From: Halobacterium hubeiense
Lineage (GTDB): Archaea > Halobacteriota > Halobacteria > Halobacteriales > Halobacteriaceae
Assembly: GCF_001488575.1 (NCBI RefSeq)
Contig: NZ_LN831302.1
Coordinates: 2,446,608-2,510,607 of the forward strand
Length of the DNA stretch: 64,000 nucleotides
Direction: 5' to 3'
The notes under the pieces are model-generated. The model was not told the origin of the DNA and made no database searches. It saw only the letters and a program-made list of their open reading frames with translations. Shown one piece after another: positions 51,008-60,858 of this stretch (position 1 is the first letter of the stretch; each line of letters opens with the position of its first letter). The translations under genes were made by a program, and so were the position numbers.

Positions 51008-52024
51008 TCACGGCCACTCCTCGGGCAACAGCGACGCCTGCGCGCCGCGGTGCTCGTCCGCCAGCAGGCTCGCGGCCTCCACGACGAGCGCGACGACGAG
51101 CGGCCCCGCGATGATGCCGATGGGGCCGACCGTGAGCAGGCCGCCCGTGAAGCCGACGAAGTAGAGGCTCCCCGGGAGGTCGGCGGTGCGCCGGGAGAGC
51201 CGCGGCCGCACCACGACATCGGGCAGCCACGCCACCAGCACGCCCGCGACCACGACGACGAGCATAGCGCCGGTGACGTTGCCGACGCTCGCCCAGTAGA
51301 GCGCAATTCCACCGACGACCAGCGACGGGCCGACGATGGGGATGAACTGGAGGATGCCCGCGACTACGGCGAGCATGATGGGGTAGGGGACGCCGAGCGC
51401 GAGGAACACGGGGAGCGCGATGGCGGTCGTCGCGAGCGCGGTCACCGCCTGCAGGACGTAGATGGCGTACAGGGTCGCTCCCGCGCGCCGCGCCAGCGAC
51501 CGCGCGACGTCGTGGTAGCTGGCGGGAATCGTCGCGAGGAGCGCGCGCTCGGCGTCCTTGTGCGCGAGCAGCAGGCCGAACACGACCATCCCGAACAGCG
51601 TGAACTTCAGCGCGAGCTCCGGGAGCGTGACCGCGAAGTCGACGGCGAACGCCGCGACGAACGACAGCACGGCGTCGGTGACGGCGCCGACCTCCACGGG
51701 GTACTCGTAGCCGTAGACCGCCAGCGTCACGACCTCCGGCAGTCCTTCGAGCACGTCCACGAGGCCGCTGGCGCGGTCGGTGAGCACGTAGATGCCGACG
51801 GAGACGGGGACCAGCACCGCCAGCGACGCCAGCACGGCTGTCGTCGCGCTCGACCACCACGGCGGCAGGCCGAGGCGCTGGACGCGCCGGTGAATCGGCA
51901 CGAGGAGGTACGCGACCGTGACGGCGAAAAACACCGTGCCGAAGACCGCGCCGAGCAGCAGCGCGGCGGCGACGAGGAGCACAGCGAGGACGGCTGCCAG
52001 CGTGGTGGTTCGTGACGGGGGCAC
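51008..52024 (-). CDS. AI-2E family transporter (PerM-like)
   Basis: A 338-residue membrane protein with seven to eight helices. Typical segments are FGTVFFAVTVAYLLVPIHRRVQRLGLP near the N-terminus, and in the C-terminal half LGVPYPIMLAVVAGILQFIPIVGPSLVVGGIALY and GPIGIIAGPLVVALV. Family members export signal molecules or act as Na+(Li+)/H+ antiporters, which could suit a halophile. GTG 52024 is chosen because CGCTTTTGACACC places a TATA-like box 26-31 bp upstream; the longer TTG form is less likely. Confidence 0.87.
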   Translation of the reverse strand: MPPSRTTTLAAVLAVLLVAAALLLGAVFGTVFFAVTVAYLLVPIHRRVQRLGLPPWWSSATTAVLASLAVLVPVSVGIYVLTDRASGLVDVLEGLPEVVTLAVYGYEYPVEVGAVTDAVLSFVAAFAVDFAVTLPELALKFTLFGMVVFGLLLAHKDAERALLATIPASYHDVARSLARRAGATLYAIYVLQAVTALATTAIALPVFLALGVPYPIMLAVVAGILQFIPIVGPSLVVGGIALYWASVGNVTGAMLVVVVAGVLVAWLPDVVVRPRLSRRTADLPGSLYFVGFTGGLLTVGPIGIIAGPLVVALVVEAASLLADEHRGAQASLLPEEWP

Positions 52025-52174
52025 ACCACGACGTACCGCGGGCGGTGTCAAAAGCGTTCGGCGCGACGACCGCCCCGCTCCGACACCGCGTACTTAGTCT
52101 TAGTGGCCGCCTCAGCCCCCATTCCTAGAAATCTGGCAATAACCCCTTTCCGCGAGACCCGCCGTGTATGCAAC

Positions 52175-55100
52175 ATGGCTGACAGTGGGGGCAGCAGCGC
52201 GAGCGCGCGGCGGTCGGCGGTGGCCGTCCTCGCCGCGGCGTTGGTGGTCGCGGCTGCGGGCGTCGGCGGGGCGGTCGGAGCGGTATCGGGAAGCACGACG
52301 ACGCAGGCGGCCGACTCGAACCCGGTGGAGTTCGTGTACGTGGACGACAGTACGTCTGAAATCACGTTCATGCGTGCGGACGGGACGACGGTCGGGACCG
52401 GCGTGAGCGACGCCGCAATCGTCGGGCCGATGGCTGACCTCGACGACGACGGCCTGCTGGAGGCGTCGTACGTGACGACCGGGGCCGGCGTGAAGGCCGT
52501 CGACGCGAACGGCGAGACGCAGATGCTCGTCGAGGACGGCGACGCGAGCACCGGGAAGGTCGGCGTCGGCGATTGGACCGGGGACGGGGTCCCCGAGGTG
52601 GTGTACGCGGACGCGAACAACCAACTGCGGTACGTGAACGTCTCCGGGAGCCCGACGGCAGTCGGCGGGGAGGAGGCGAAGACGGTCCTCGGCGTGACTG
52701 ACTTCGACGGCTCCGGGACGACGGACGTGGTGTTCGTGGGGACGTCCCAGAACCTCCACTACTACAACGGGTCGACCACCAACGACACAGAATACGGAAA
52801 CTTCGCGAACAGCGACGCCGCGGGGGCGCCGGCGGACATCTACGGGGACGGGGAACTTTGGGTGCCCGTGATAGACGGCAGCCAATACCCCGAAATCGTG
52901 AACAGCACCGGGACCGACCGCGAGTTCCGCGAGACCAGCAACAACACCGACAAGCAGCCCGTGGCGGCCGTCGACTGGGTGGGCGACGACACTCACGAGA
53001 TTATCCACTCGCAGAACGCCGAGTTGGCGTACACGCGGGCGGACGGGACGACGCGGAAGGTGACAGACGCCGACGGCGCGACGGTCTCCATCGACGAGAG
53101 CGCGGGCGTCGCGCGCGTTGTGAGCAGGCCAGCCGACCTCTCGGTCAGCGAGTTCGCGGCGACCGCGACCGGCGACCAGAACGTCACCGTGAACGTCACG
53201 ACGAACCACGACCTCTCGGAGCTGAACGTCACGCTCGACGGCCCGGAGACGGCGGCGTTGACGCTCGCGGCCGGCGACTTCGAGGAGACCGGCACGGACC
53301 CGTACTCGTACACGGCGACCTACGACGGGAGCGCGGACGGCGAGTACACGGCGACGCTTGATTCGGCGGCCTCCGCGGGCGACGCGACCTCGGGGAACAC
53401 CGACACCGCGACCGTGGACGACCGCGTGCCGACAGTCGAGTCCGTGAACCTCACCGACGCGACGAACGGCGACGGCGACGTGGAGGCGGGCGACGAGGTG
53501 ACCGTGAACGCCACCGTCTCCGGGGACGTCGATTCGGTGACCGCCGACCTCTCGGCGTTCGACGCCGGCACCGTGACCCTCACCGGCGACGGCACCGGCA
53601 GCTACGAGGCGAACGCCACTGTCGGCCCCGACGCCACCGACGGCGACCAGAACGTGACCGTCACGGCCAGCGACGGCGAGGGGAACACCGACAGCGGGAC
53701 GACGGGCGCGCTCAGGGTGGACACGGAGAACTTGTCGGTGGCGCTCAACGACACAAGAACCGTCGAGGAGGGGCAGTCCGTCGAGTTCTCGCCGGCGAGC
53801 GTCTCCGGGGCGACGGGCGACGTGACCTACGACTGGACGTTCGGCGACGGCAACAGTTCGTCCGGGGAGACGGTCACGCACACGTACAGCGCGTCCGGCA
53901 CGTACACGGTCGAGGTGACCGCGACCGACGAGACGGGCGACACCGCCAGCGACACGACGAACGTGACCGTCGAGAATCCGCCCGTCGTCGAATCGGTGAA
54001 CCTCACTGACGCGACCGACGGGAACGGTACTGTCTCGCCGCGCGACGAAGTCACCGTGAACGCCACCGTCTCCGGGAGCGTCGATTCGGTGACCGCCGAC
54101 CTCTCGGCGTTCGACGCGGGGAGCGTGGAACTCGTGGCCGACGGCGGGACGTACACGAACACCACCACTGTCGGCGCGAACGTCACCGAAGGCGCGCAGT
54201 CGGCGACTGTGACCGCGACCGGTGCGAGCGGCACCGAGGACAGCGCGACGACGGGGACGCTGGACGTGGTCGTGGACGAACTGACCGTCACCGTCGGGGA
54301 CGACCGGACGGTCGGCGTGAACGAGACCGTCGAGTACGACGCGTCGGTCGCGGGCGCGACCGGCGACGTGACCTACGACTGGACGTTCGGCGACGGCGAG
54401 AGTGCGACCGGCAAGACGGTCACTCACGCGTACGCCGACACCGGCACGTACACCGTCGAGGTGACCGCGACGGACGACGCCGGGACCGCCAGCGACGTGA
54501 CGAACGTGACTGTCGAGGACGCGCCCGTCGTCGAGTCCGCGGCCCTCACCGACGCGACCAACGGGAACGGCATCGTCGCGCCCGGGGACAACGTCACCGT
54601 GTCAGCGACCGTGAGCGGCGACGTCGCCAGCGTCGAAACTGACCTCTCGGCATTCGACGCGGGCAACGTCACCCTCACTTCTGACGGCACCGGTGACTAC
54701 GCCGCGAACGTGACTGTCGGCTCGAACGCCACCGACGGCGACCAGAACGCGACGGTCGTCGCGACCGGGAATCAGGGCAACACCGACACCGGCGAGACGG
54801 GCGCGCTCACGGTCGACACCGAGAACCTCTCCGTGTCACTCAACGACACCAAGACCGTCGAGGAGGGCGAGAGCGCGAAGTTCTCGCCGGCGAGCGTCTC
54901 GGACGCGACCGGGAGCGTGGACTACGACTGGACGTTCGACGACGGCGGCAGCGCGTCCGGGGAGACGGTCACCCACGCGTTCGAGGACGACGGCACGTAC
55001 GAGGTGATACTGACTGCCGACGACGGGTCGGACGACGTGGACACGGCGTCGATGTCCGTGGCGGTGACGGCGAACGAGACGACCATCGAGGGGACCACGA

Positions 55101-55501
55101 CGACCGACTCCTCCACCACGACCGACCCGTCTACCACGACGAGCGAGCCGACAAGTGGTGACGGCGGCGACGGCGGGACGAACGACCCGGCGGGGTCGAG
55201 CGACGACGAGACCGACCCGGTAGCCACGGCGACCGCGACCGCGACGCCGACGACCGGCGGCTCGGCGGGCACGACGACCGCGCGGCCGACGGAATCGACC
55301 ACGGCCACGGCGACGACGGCGCCGACGTCCGAGCGGACGCCGACAGCGACAGCGACGGCCGCAGAGACGGCCACAGCGACCACGGCGGAGCCGGGCGCGG
55401 AAAACGTCCCGCCGCAGAGCCCCGGCGAAGCACCGGGCTTCGGGACGGCGGCCGCGCTGCTCGCGCTCCTCGCGGCGGCGGCGCTGGCGCTGCGGGAGTG
55501 A
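52175..55501 (+). CDS. PKD-domain surface glycoprotein with PGF-CTERM-like tail
   Basis: A 1108-residue secreted protein. Residues 1-45 are a signal peptide (hydrophobic VAVLAAALVVAAAGVGGAVGAV). Residues about 50-320 hold FG-GAP/propeller-like repeats (ADLDDDGLLEASYV, GDWTGDGVPEVVYA, DFDGSGTTDVVFV). The middle has three PKD-like domains (VTYDWTFGDG) alternating with Ig-like units VESVNLTDATNGDG. A Ser/Thr-rich spacer precedes APGFG plus a hydrophobic stretch and a short tail, the archaeosortase A-type anchor. Many NxT/NxS sites suggest N-glycosylation. ATG 52175 gives a proper signal peptide. Confidence 0.9.
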   Translation: MADSGGSSASARRSAVAVLAAALVVAAAGVGGAVGAVSGSTTTQAADSNPVEFVYVDDSTSEITFMRADGTTVGTGVSDAAIVGPMADLDDDGLLEASYVTTGAGVKAVDANGETQMLVEDGDASTGKVGVGDWTGDGVPEVVYADANNQLRYVNVSGSPTAVGGEEAKTVLGVTDFDGSGTTDVVFVGTSQNLHYYNGSTTNDTEYGNFANSDAAGAPADIYGDGELWVPVIDGSQYPEIVNSTGTDREFRETSNNTDKQPVAAVDWVGDDTHEIIHSQNAELAYTRADGTTRKVTDADGATVSIDESAGVARVVSRPADLSVSEFAATATGDQNVTVNVTTNHDLSELNVTLDGPETAALTLAAGDFEETGTDPYSYTATYDGSADGEYTATLDSAASAGDATSGNTDTATVDDRVPTVESVNLTDATNGDGDVEAGDEVTVNATVSGDVDSVTADLSAFDAGTVTLTGDGTGSYEANATVGPDATDGDQNVTVTASDGEGNTDSGTTGALRVDTENLSVALNDTRTVEEGQSVEFSPASVSGATGDVTYDWTFGDGNSSSGETVTHTYSASGTYTVEVTATDETGDTASDTTNVTVENPPVVESVNLTDATDGNGTVSPRDEVTVNATVSGSVDSVTADLSAFDAGSVELVADGGTYTNTTTVGANVTEGAQSATVTATGASGTEDSATTGTLDVVVDELTVTVGDDRTVGVNETVEYDASVAGATGDVTYDWTFGDGESATGKTVTHAYADTGTYTVEVTATDDAGTASDVTNVTVEDAPVVESAALTDATNGNGIVAPGDNVTVSATVSGDVASVETDLSAFDAGNVTLTSDGTGDYAANVTVGSNATDGDQNATVVATGNQGNTDTGETGALTVDTENLSVSLNDTKTVEEGESAKFSPASVSDATGSVDYDWTFDDGGSASGETVTHAFEDDGTYEVILTADDGSDDVDTASMSVAVTANETTIEGTTTTDSSTTTDPSTTTSEPTSGDGGDGGTNDPAGSSDDETDPVATATATATPTTGGSAGTTTARPTESTTATATTAPTSERTPTATATAAETATATTAEPGAENVPPQSPGEAPGFGTAAALLALLAAAALALRE

Positions 55502-55558
55502 GCGGCGCCACCGCCCGAAGCGACGGCCTTTTCTACCACACTGCGAAACAACCGGGTA

Positions 55559-56683
55559 ATGAGACGGCGCGACTACCTCAAGACGGCCGGCGTAGGCGCC
55601 GCGGGACTGCTGACCGCCGGCTGTCTGCAGGTCGAGGAGAGCGAGCAGACGAGCACGAGCACCACCACGGACGCCTCGACCACCGAGGGGACGACGACCG
55701 GCACCACCAGCGAGTCCACGGAGCCGCTGACAATCGCGACCTACGACTCCTTCTTCGGCGACGAGGGGACGGCGGGCCGCTGGCTGAAAGACCAGTGGGA
55801 GGCCGACCACGACACCGAAATCGAGTACACCGCGCCGAGCAACGGCATCAACGAGTTCATCCAGCGCAAAGACCAGAACGCGGGCATCGACGCCGACCTC
55901 TTCGTCGGCCTGAACACGCCCGACCTCGTGCGCGTCGACCAGTCGCTGCCCGACAGCGACCTCTTCGACGACCTGCGCGCCGACCTCGACAACGACGGCG
56001 ACGTCAAGGAGAGCCTCGAAATCGACCCGGAGAACCGCGTCGTCGCCTACGACACGGGCTACATCACGCCCGTCTACGACAGCACCGAAATCGACGACCC
56101 CGAGACCTTCGACGCGCTCCTCGAACCCGCCTACGAGGGGACGCTGCTCGCGCAGAACGCCCAGTCCAGCGACCCCGGACTCGCCTTCCTCCTGTGGACG
56201 ATTCACGAGAAGGGACCGGACGGCTACCTCGACTACTGGGAGGACCTGCTCGCCAACGACGTGCGCGTGCTCGACGACTGGACGCCCGCGTACGACGCGT
56301 TCACCGCGGGCGAGCGCCCGATGGTCGTCTCCTACTCCACCGACCAAGTCTACTACAACAGCGAGGAGGAGCTGCCCCACCACCAGATTAGCTTCCTGAA
56401 CGACCAGGGGTACGCCAACCCCGAGACCGTCGGGCGGTTCGCGGACAGCGACCAGCCCGAGACCGCCGCCGACTTCGTGGACTTCGTGCTCACTGACGAG
56501 GCGCAGGCGAGCGTCGCCCAGAAGAACGTCCAGATTCCCGCGACGACCACCGCGTCGCTGCCCGAGGGGTACGCCGAGTACGCCAAGGAGCCGCCCGAGC
56601 CGGTCACGTTTACCTACGAGGAGCTCGCAGGCAACCTCGACGAATGGACCGAGGCGTGGGCGCAGCTGGTCGCGAGCAACTGA
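55559..56683 (+). CDS. Thiamine-type ABC transporter substrate-binding lipoprotein
   Basis: A 374-residue Tat lipoprotein: MRRRDYLKTAGVGAAGLLTAGC contains the RR motif and lipobox LTAGC (Cys22). A Thr/Ser-rich linker follows (to about 55). The body matches ThiB/TbpA-type solute receptors: TIATYDSFF, then DADLFVGLNTPDLV, VVAYDTGYITPVYD, PMVVSYSTDQVYYN and QIPATTTASLP. Thiamine is the expected ligand in this family, by similarity only. First gene of a binding protein-permease-ATPase operon; TTTTCT about 30 bp upstream is the promoter. Confidence 0.9.
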   Translation: MRRRDYLKTAGVGAAGLLTAGCLQVEESEQTSTSTTTDASTTEGTTTGTTSESTEPLTIATYDSFFGDEGTAGRWLKDQWEADHDTEIEYTAPSNGINEFIQRKDQNAGIDADLFVGLNTPDLVRVDQSLPDSDLFDDLRADLDNDGDVKESLEIDPENRVVAYDTGYITPVYDSTEIDDPETFDALLEPAYEGTLLAQNAQSSDPGLAFLLWTIHEKGPDGYLDYWEDLLANDVRVLDDWTPAYDAFTAGERPMVVSYSTDQVYYNSEEELPHHQISFLNDQGYANPETVGRFADSDQPETAADFVDFVLTDEAQASVAQKNVQIPATTTASLPEGYAEYAKEPPEPVTFTYEELAGNLDEWTEAWAQLVASN

Positions 56684-56688
56684 CGCGC

Positions 56689-58533
56689 GTGACCGACTGG
56701 CTGTCCCGAGCGGGCGGCCGGCTCGCCGACGACGCGGACCGGCTGGTCCTCCCGGTCGTCGGCGCGGCGACGGTGCTGGTGCTCGGCGTCGTCTTCTACT
56801 ACCCCGTGTGGACGGTGTTCGCGGAGGCGTTCGGGGACGCCGCCGAACCGATTCGGGACGTCCTCGTCAGCGAGTTCTACATGGGCGCAGCGCACGGCCT
56901 GTTCGCGCACCCCGCGCGAGTCCCGGGTGACGTGCTCGCGTGGCTGGCGAGCGTGCGCGTCCACGCCGCGTGGACGGGGCTCGCGCCCGACGTGTGGGTG
57001 AGCTACCCCAGCGTTCGGAAGGGGCTGTTCGGGTTCACTGCGTGGCAGGCGGCGCTCTCGACGGTCGCGAGCGTCGCGCTCGGGCTACCGGGCGCGTACG
57101 TGCTCGCCCGCTTCGAGTTCCCCGGCCGGCGCACGCTGAAATCGCTGACCATCCTGCCGTTCGTGCTCCCCTCCATCATGGTCGTCGCGGGGTTCGTCGC
57201 GACGTTCGGGACGAACGGTACGCTCAACGGCGTGCTGACGACCCTCGGACTGGGGAAGGTCGAACTGCTGTACACGCTGGAAATCGTGGTACTGGCGCAC
57301 GCCTTCTACAACGCGCCGCTCGTGACGCGGATGGTGACGTCGGCGTGGGAGAACGTGGACGCCAGCGCGGTCGAGACCGCGCGCTCGCTGGGCGCCAGCC
57401 CGCTCCGGGCGTTCAAGGACGTGGTCGCGCCCCAGTTGCTGCCGGCGCTGGCGGCGAGCGCGGTGCTGACGTTCGTGTTCACGTTCATGACCTTCCCCAT
57501 CGTGTTGGGATTGGGCGGCCTCCAGTTGGCGACCGTGGAGGTGTGGCTGTACGCGCGCGTCCAGCAGTTCGACGTGGAGACGGCGGCCGCGCTCGCCACG
57601 CTGGAGACTGTCGTCTCGCTGGGGCTGACGTACGTCTACCTTCGCTACGAGGCGCGGCGCACGGGCGGCGGCGCGGGGAACCCGCTCCCCCGCCAGCGGC
57701 TGTTCGCCCTCGATTCGAATGACCTCCGGAGCGCGCTCGTGCGCGCCGGCGTCGGCCTCTACGGCGTCGTCGTCGCGGTCGTCTTCCTCGCGCCGCTGGC
57801 GTCGATGGTGCTGGCGAGCGTCGGCGGCCTCGGCGACCCGACGCTGGAGTGGTGGCGCTTCCTCCTCGAAAAACAGGCCGATAGCCGCACCCAGCCGTCG
57901 GTCGCGGTGTGGAACTCGCTTCGGTTCGGCGTCGGCGCGCTCGCGCTCGCGCTCCCGATGGGCGTCGTCGTTGCGGCGTTCTCCGCGCGCGGCGGCCGCG
58001 GCCGGAAGGTCGCGGACGCAGTCCTGATGGCGCCCATCGCGGTGTCGGGCATCGTCGTCGGGTTCGGGATGTTGCAGTCGCTGGTGTTCGGCGTGGAGCT
58101 GTTCGGCTACCGCGTCAGCGTCGTCGGCGCGGCCGTCGTCGTCGCCGCGCACGCCGTCGCGGGCTACCCGTTCGTCGTGCGGAACGTCGCGCCGATGCTG
58201 ACCGCCGTCGACGACCGGCTGGTGGAGTCCGCGCGGGCGCTCGGCGCGAGCCGCGCGCGAGCGCTGTGGGACGTGGAACTGCCGCTGGTGTGGCCGGGCG
58301 TGCTCGCGGGCGCGGCGTTCGCGTTCGCGCTCAGCGTCGGCGAGTTCGACGCCACCGTCCTCCTCGCCGGGGAGAACGCGTACACGATGCCGGTGGCGCT
58401 GAAGCGCTACCTCGTGGACCGCGCGGCCGGCCCGAGCGTCGGCCCGGCGGCCGCGATGGGGACGATTCTGCTCGCGGTGACAGCCGCCAGCTTCGTGGTC
58501 ATCGACCGCGTCGGTGGGAGGTACCGACCGTGA
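56689..58533 (+). CDS. ABC transporter permease, fused two-half type (ThiP-like)
   Basis: A 614-residue permease with about twelve helices, made of two homologous halves. The EAA coupling loops are AVETARSLGASPLRAFKDVVAPQLLPAL (first half, near 240) and LVESARALGASRARALWDVELPLVWPG (second half, near 520). Fused ThiP/FbpB permeases of thiamine and iron(III) importers have this plan. GTG 56689 lies 5 bp after the stop of the binding-protein gene; other in-frame GTG starts overlap it. The stop overlaps the ATPase start (GTGA). Confidence 0.88.
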   Translation: MTDWLSRAGGRLADDADRLVLPVVGAATVLVLGVVFYYPVWTVFAEAFGDAAEPIRDVLVSEFYMGAAHGLFAHPARVPGDVLAWLASVRVHAAWTGLAPDVWVSYPSVRKGLFGFTAWQAALSTVASVALGLPGAYVLARFEFPGRRTLKSLTILPFVLPSIMVVAGFVATFGTNGTLNGVLTTLGLGKVELLYTLEIVVLAHAFYNAPLVTRMVTSAWENVDASAVETARSLGASPLRAFKDVVAPQLLPALAASAVLTFVFTFMTFPIVLGLGGLQLATVEVWLYARVQQFDVETAAALATLETVVSLGLTYVYLRYEARRTGGGAGNPLPRQRLFALDSNDLRSALVRAGVGLYGVVVAVVFLAPLASMVLASVGGLGDPTLEWWRFLLEKQADSRTQPSVAVWNSLRFGVGALALALPMGVVVAAFSARGGRGRKVADAVLMAPIAVSGIVVGFGMLQSLVFGVELFGYRVSVVGAAVVVAAHAVAGYPFVVRNVAPMLTAVDDRLVESARALGASRARALWDVELPLVWPGVLAGAAFAFALSVGEFDATVLLAGENAYTMPVALKRYLVDRAAGPSVGPAAAMGTILLAVTAASFVVIDRVGGRYRP

Positions 58534-59549
58534 CGAGCCTCCAGTTGGACGACGTGACGCGGGCGTTCGGCGCGACGACCGCCGTCGAGGGCGTCTCTCT
58601 CGACGTGCGCGACGGCGAGTTCTTCACGCTCGTCGGCCCCTCGGGCTGCGGGAAGACGACGACGCTCCGGCTGATTGCGGGGTTCGAGCAGCCCGACAGC
58701 GGCGACGTGCGCTTCGGCGGCGACTCCGTGGCGGGCGTGCCGCCGGAGGACCGCGACGTGGGCATCGTCTTCCAGAGCTACGCGCTGTTCCCGCACATGA
58801 GCGTCGCGGAGAACGTCGCGTACGGCCTCCGGTTCCGCGACCCGCCCGCGGGACAGACGACCGACGAGCGCGTCGCGGAGCTACTGGAGCTGGTCGATTT
58901 AGCGGGGTTCGAGGACCGCGACCCCGGCGAGCTGTCGGGCGGCCAGCAGCAGCGCGTGGCGCTGGCCCGCGCGCTCGCGCCCGAGCCCGACGTCCTCCTG
59001 CTCGACGAGCCGATGAGCGCGCTGGACGCGCGGCTCCGGGAACGGCTGCGCGTGCAGGTCAAGGAGATTCAGTCCGAACTGGACATCACGACCGTCTACG
59101 TCACGCACGACCAGAGCGAGGCGCTGGCGATTTCGGACCGCGTGGCCGTGCTGAACGCCGGCCGCGTCGAGCAGGTCGGCGAGCCCGAGGAGGTCTACCG
59201 GGAGCCGGCGTCGCGGTTCGTCGCGGAGTTCGTCGGCGACAACAACGTCTTCGGCGGCGAATCTCCAGTCGAAACAGAGGGGTGTTCGGTCCGCGTCGGC
59301 AAGACTGAGTTCGACGTCGGCGAGCGCACCGACGGCCGCACGACGGTCTGCGTGCGCCCCGAGTCCCTGCGCTTCGACTGCGAGCAGAACCGGTTCGCGG
59401 TGCGCGTGGAGAGCGTGGAGTTCCTCGGCGACGCCTACCGCGCGCACTGCGAGTGGGACGGCCGGGAAGTGCTCGTGAAGACCCGCGACGAGCCGCCAGC
59501 GGGAGAAGCCGTGCTCGGATTCGAGCCCGAGGACGCGACGCTGCTCTGA
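58530..59549 (+). CDS. ABC transporter ATP-binding protein (thiamine/iron-type importer)
   Basis: A 339-residue ATPase. Walker A is GPSGCGKTTTLR (about 36-47), Q-loop VFQSYALFPHMSV, signature LSGGQQQRVALARAL, Walker B LLLDEPMSALDA and H-loop VTHDQSEA. A C-terminal regulatory TOBE-like domain (about 240-339) follows. The GTG overlaps the permease stop. A 24-bp stretch at 59262-59285 inside the TOBE region matches an intergenic repeat at 27416. It energises the importer encoded upstream. Confidence 0.94.
   Translation: MTSLQLDDVTRAFGATTAVEGVSLDVRDGEFFTLVGPSGCGKTTTLRLIAGFEQPDSGDVRFGGDSVAGVPPEDRDVGIVFQSYALFPHMSVAENVAYGLRFRDPPAGQTTDERVAELLELVDLAGFEDRDPGELSGGQQQRVALARALAPEPDVLLLDEPMSALDARLRERLRVQVKEIQSELDITTVYVTHDQSEALAISDRVAVLNAGRVEQVGEPEEVYREPASRFVAEFVGDNNVFGGESPVETEGCSVRVGKTEFDVGERTDGRTTVCVRPESLRFDCEQNRFAVRVESVEFLGDAYRAHCEWDGREVLVKTRDEPPAGEAVLGFEPEDATLL
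59262..59285. repeat. CCAGTCGAAAC dispersed motif, copy 3 (inside the ATPase gene)
   Basis: TCTCCAGTCGAAACAGAGGG followed by GTGT, matching 27416-27438 at most positions. It is in frame and encodes SPVETEGC in a surface-loop position. Confidence 0.45.
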
Positions 59550-59573
59550 TTGGGTCGGGGTCGCGTTTCCTGT

Positions 59574-60251
59574 TTAAGGCGCGACGCCGACGGTCAGCAG
59601 CGTGCCGTACGTGCGGTAGCGCTCGACCATGTCCTCGCGCGTCTCGAAGCCCTCGTGGGGGAACTCGGCGGCGGGCGGAATCTCGACGTCGCGGTCCGCG
59701 ACGTTGTCCTGCTCGGCGACGTGCAGGCCCGCCTCGCGGAACGCCTCGCGGTACTGGGCCTTGTCCCAGCGGGTCATCTCCACGGTGATGTTGTCCTGCC
59801 AGTCGTGGCTGTGGACGTTCTCCTCGTAGTAGTTCACCGCGCAGTAGAACGTCCCGCCGGGCTTCAGCACGCGCCGGACCTCTTCGAGGGTCTCGTGGGG
59901 GTCGCTGGCGTAGTAGAACGCCTCCATCGAGAACACGTGGTCGAGGCTGTCGTCGGCGAACGGCAGGCTCCCGAAGTCCCCGACGACGTAGCCGATTTCG
60001 TCGTCCTCGGTGTACGACTGGGCGTTGCGCGCCATCTCCGGCGCGCCGTCCAGTCCGTAGCCGCGCGCGATGCCGCGCTCGCGGAGCGCCCGCAGCGCGT
60101 ACCCGCTCCCGGTGCCGAGGTCGAGGACGTAGTCGTCGGCCTCCACGGGCATCCGTGCGAGCACGTGCTTGGCGGTGTGCCAGTGACGCTCCTCCATCCC
60201 CTTGTCGCGACCCGACGCCGCCCACTCGTCGAACTCCTTGCGTACGCTCAT
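59574..60251 (-). CDS. Class I SAM-dependent methyltransferase
   Basis: A 225-residue methyltransferase of the UbiE/methyltransf_11 type. Motif I is VLDLGTGSGYALRAL (about 41-55), the acidic residue after strand 2 is in GYGLDGAPEMARNA, then VVGDFGSLPFADDSLDHVFSMEAFYYASDP and EVRRVLKPGGTFYCAVNYYEEN. The Tyr-rich active-site region (YYAS, NYYEEN) is unusual. The substrate is unknown. Start at ATG 60251 (MSVRKEFDEW); an in-frame start nine codons upstream is less likely. Confidence 0.88.
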   Translation of the reverse strand: MSVRKEFDEWAASGRDKGMEERHWHTAKHVLARMPVEADDYVLDLGTGSGYALRALRERGIARGYGLDGAPEMARNAQSYTEDDEIGYVVGDFGSLPFADDSLDHVFSMEAFYYASDPHETLEEVRRVLKPGGTFYCAVNYYEENVHSHDWQDNITVEMTRWDKAQYREAFREAGLHVAEQDNVADRDVEIPPAAEFPHEGFETREDMVERYRTYGTLLTVGVAP

Positions 60252-60349
60252 ACCGAAAGCGACGGCCGCCGCGGGCAAAAACCCGCAGGAATCTGGTCGG
60301 CCGCACCCGCACCCGTAGACGTTTTCCCGGCCGTCCCCGACTGTCGGGT

Positions 60350-60787
60350 ATGGTCGGCCGAAACAGACGGTATCGCGTCGCGGACACCGCCCAGCAGGTC
60401 GTCGGCGGCTTCCTGCTGGCGGGACCGTTCGTCGTCACCGAGGAGGTGTGGCTACTCGCCAGCCGCATGCAGTGGTTCCACGTGCTCGCGACCGTCGTCG
60501 TCGTGTTCGCCATCGGCTACGGCGCGCTCTACGAGGCCGACGACGACCGCAACCCCGACCGCGAAGCCGAGGTCGCGGGCGTCCCCGTGCGGTTCGTCTC
60601 CCTGATGGGAGTCGCGTACGGCTCCGTGCTCGTGCTCGCGCTGGCGGTCACCGCGCCCACGACGTTCGCCGGCCAACTGGAACTCGGCACGTCGCTGTCG
60701 GCGGTCGCGGCGCTCACCGCGAAGGCCGTCTGCGTCGGCGCCATCTTCAGCGTCGTCGGCGCCGCGACCGCCGACAGCGTGTTCTGA
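60350..60787 (+). CDS. DUF2391-like integral membrane protein
   Basis: A 145-residue protein with four helices (about 17-33, 42-60, 83-103 and 115-140). The conserved-looking segment RYRVADTAQQVVGGFLLAGPFVVTEEVW opens the first helix, and RNPDREAEVAGVPVRFVSLMGVAYG lies in the loop before helix 3. Family members have no known function. GTTTTCCC about 28 bp before the ATG gives a leaderless promoter. Confidence 0.78.
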   Translation: MVGRNRRYRVADTAQQVVGGFLLAGPFVVTEEVWLLASRMQWFHVLATVVVVFAIGYGALYEADDDRNPDREAEVAGVPVRFVSLMGVAYGSVLVLALAVTAPTTFAGQLELGTSLSAVAALTAKAVCVGAIFSVVGAATADSVF

Positions 60788-60858
60788 GCGCGGTCGCGCA
60801 CGCGGCGCGGGACTCCCCGACCCCGAAGGTTAAGACCGCGTGGGCGCTTTCCTGCGGT

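Noticed and set aside
52112..54427. A 771-codon frame opposite the PKD glycoprotein
   Set aside because: Its Val/Asp/Gly/Arg-rich translation mirrors the repeated Thr/Asp codons of the PKD gene and contains no recognisable fold.
55502..55558. A TPP riboswitch before the thiamine-type importer operon
   Set aside because: The gap is only 57 nt and lacks the CTGAGA and ACCTGA-type conserved boxes. A TATA-like TTTTCT sits at the leaderless distance.
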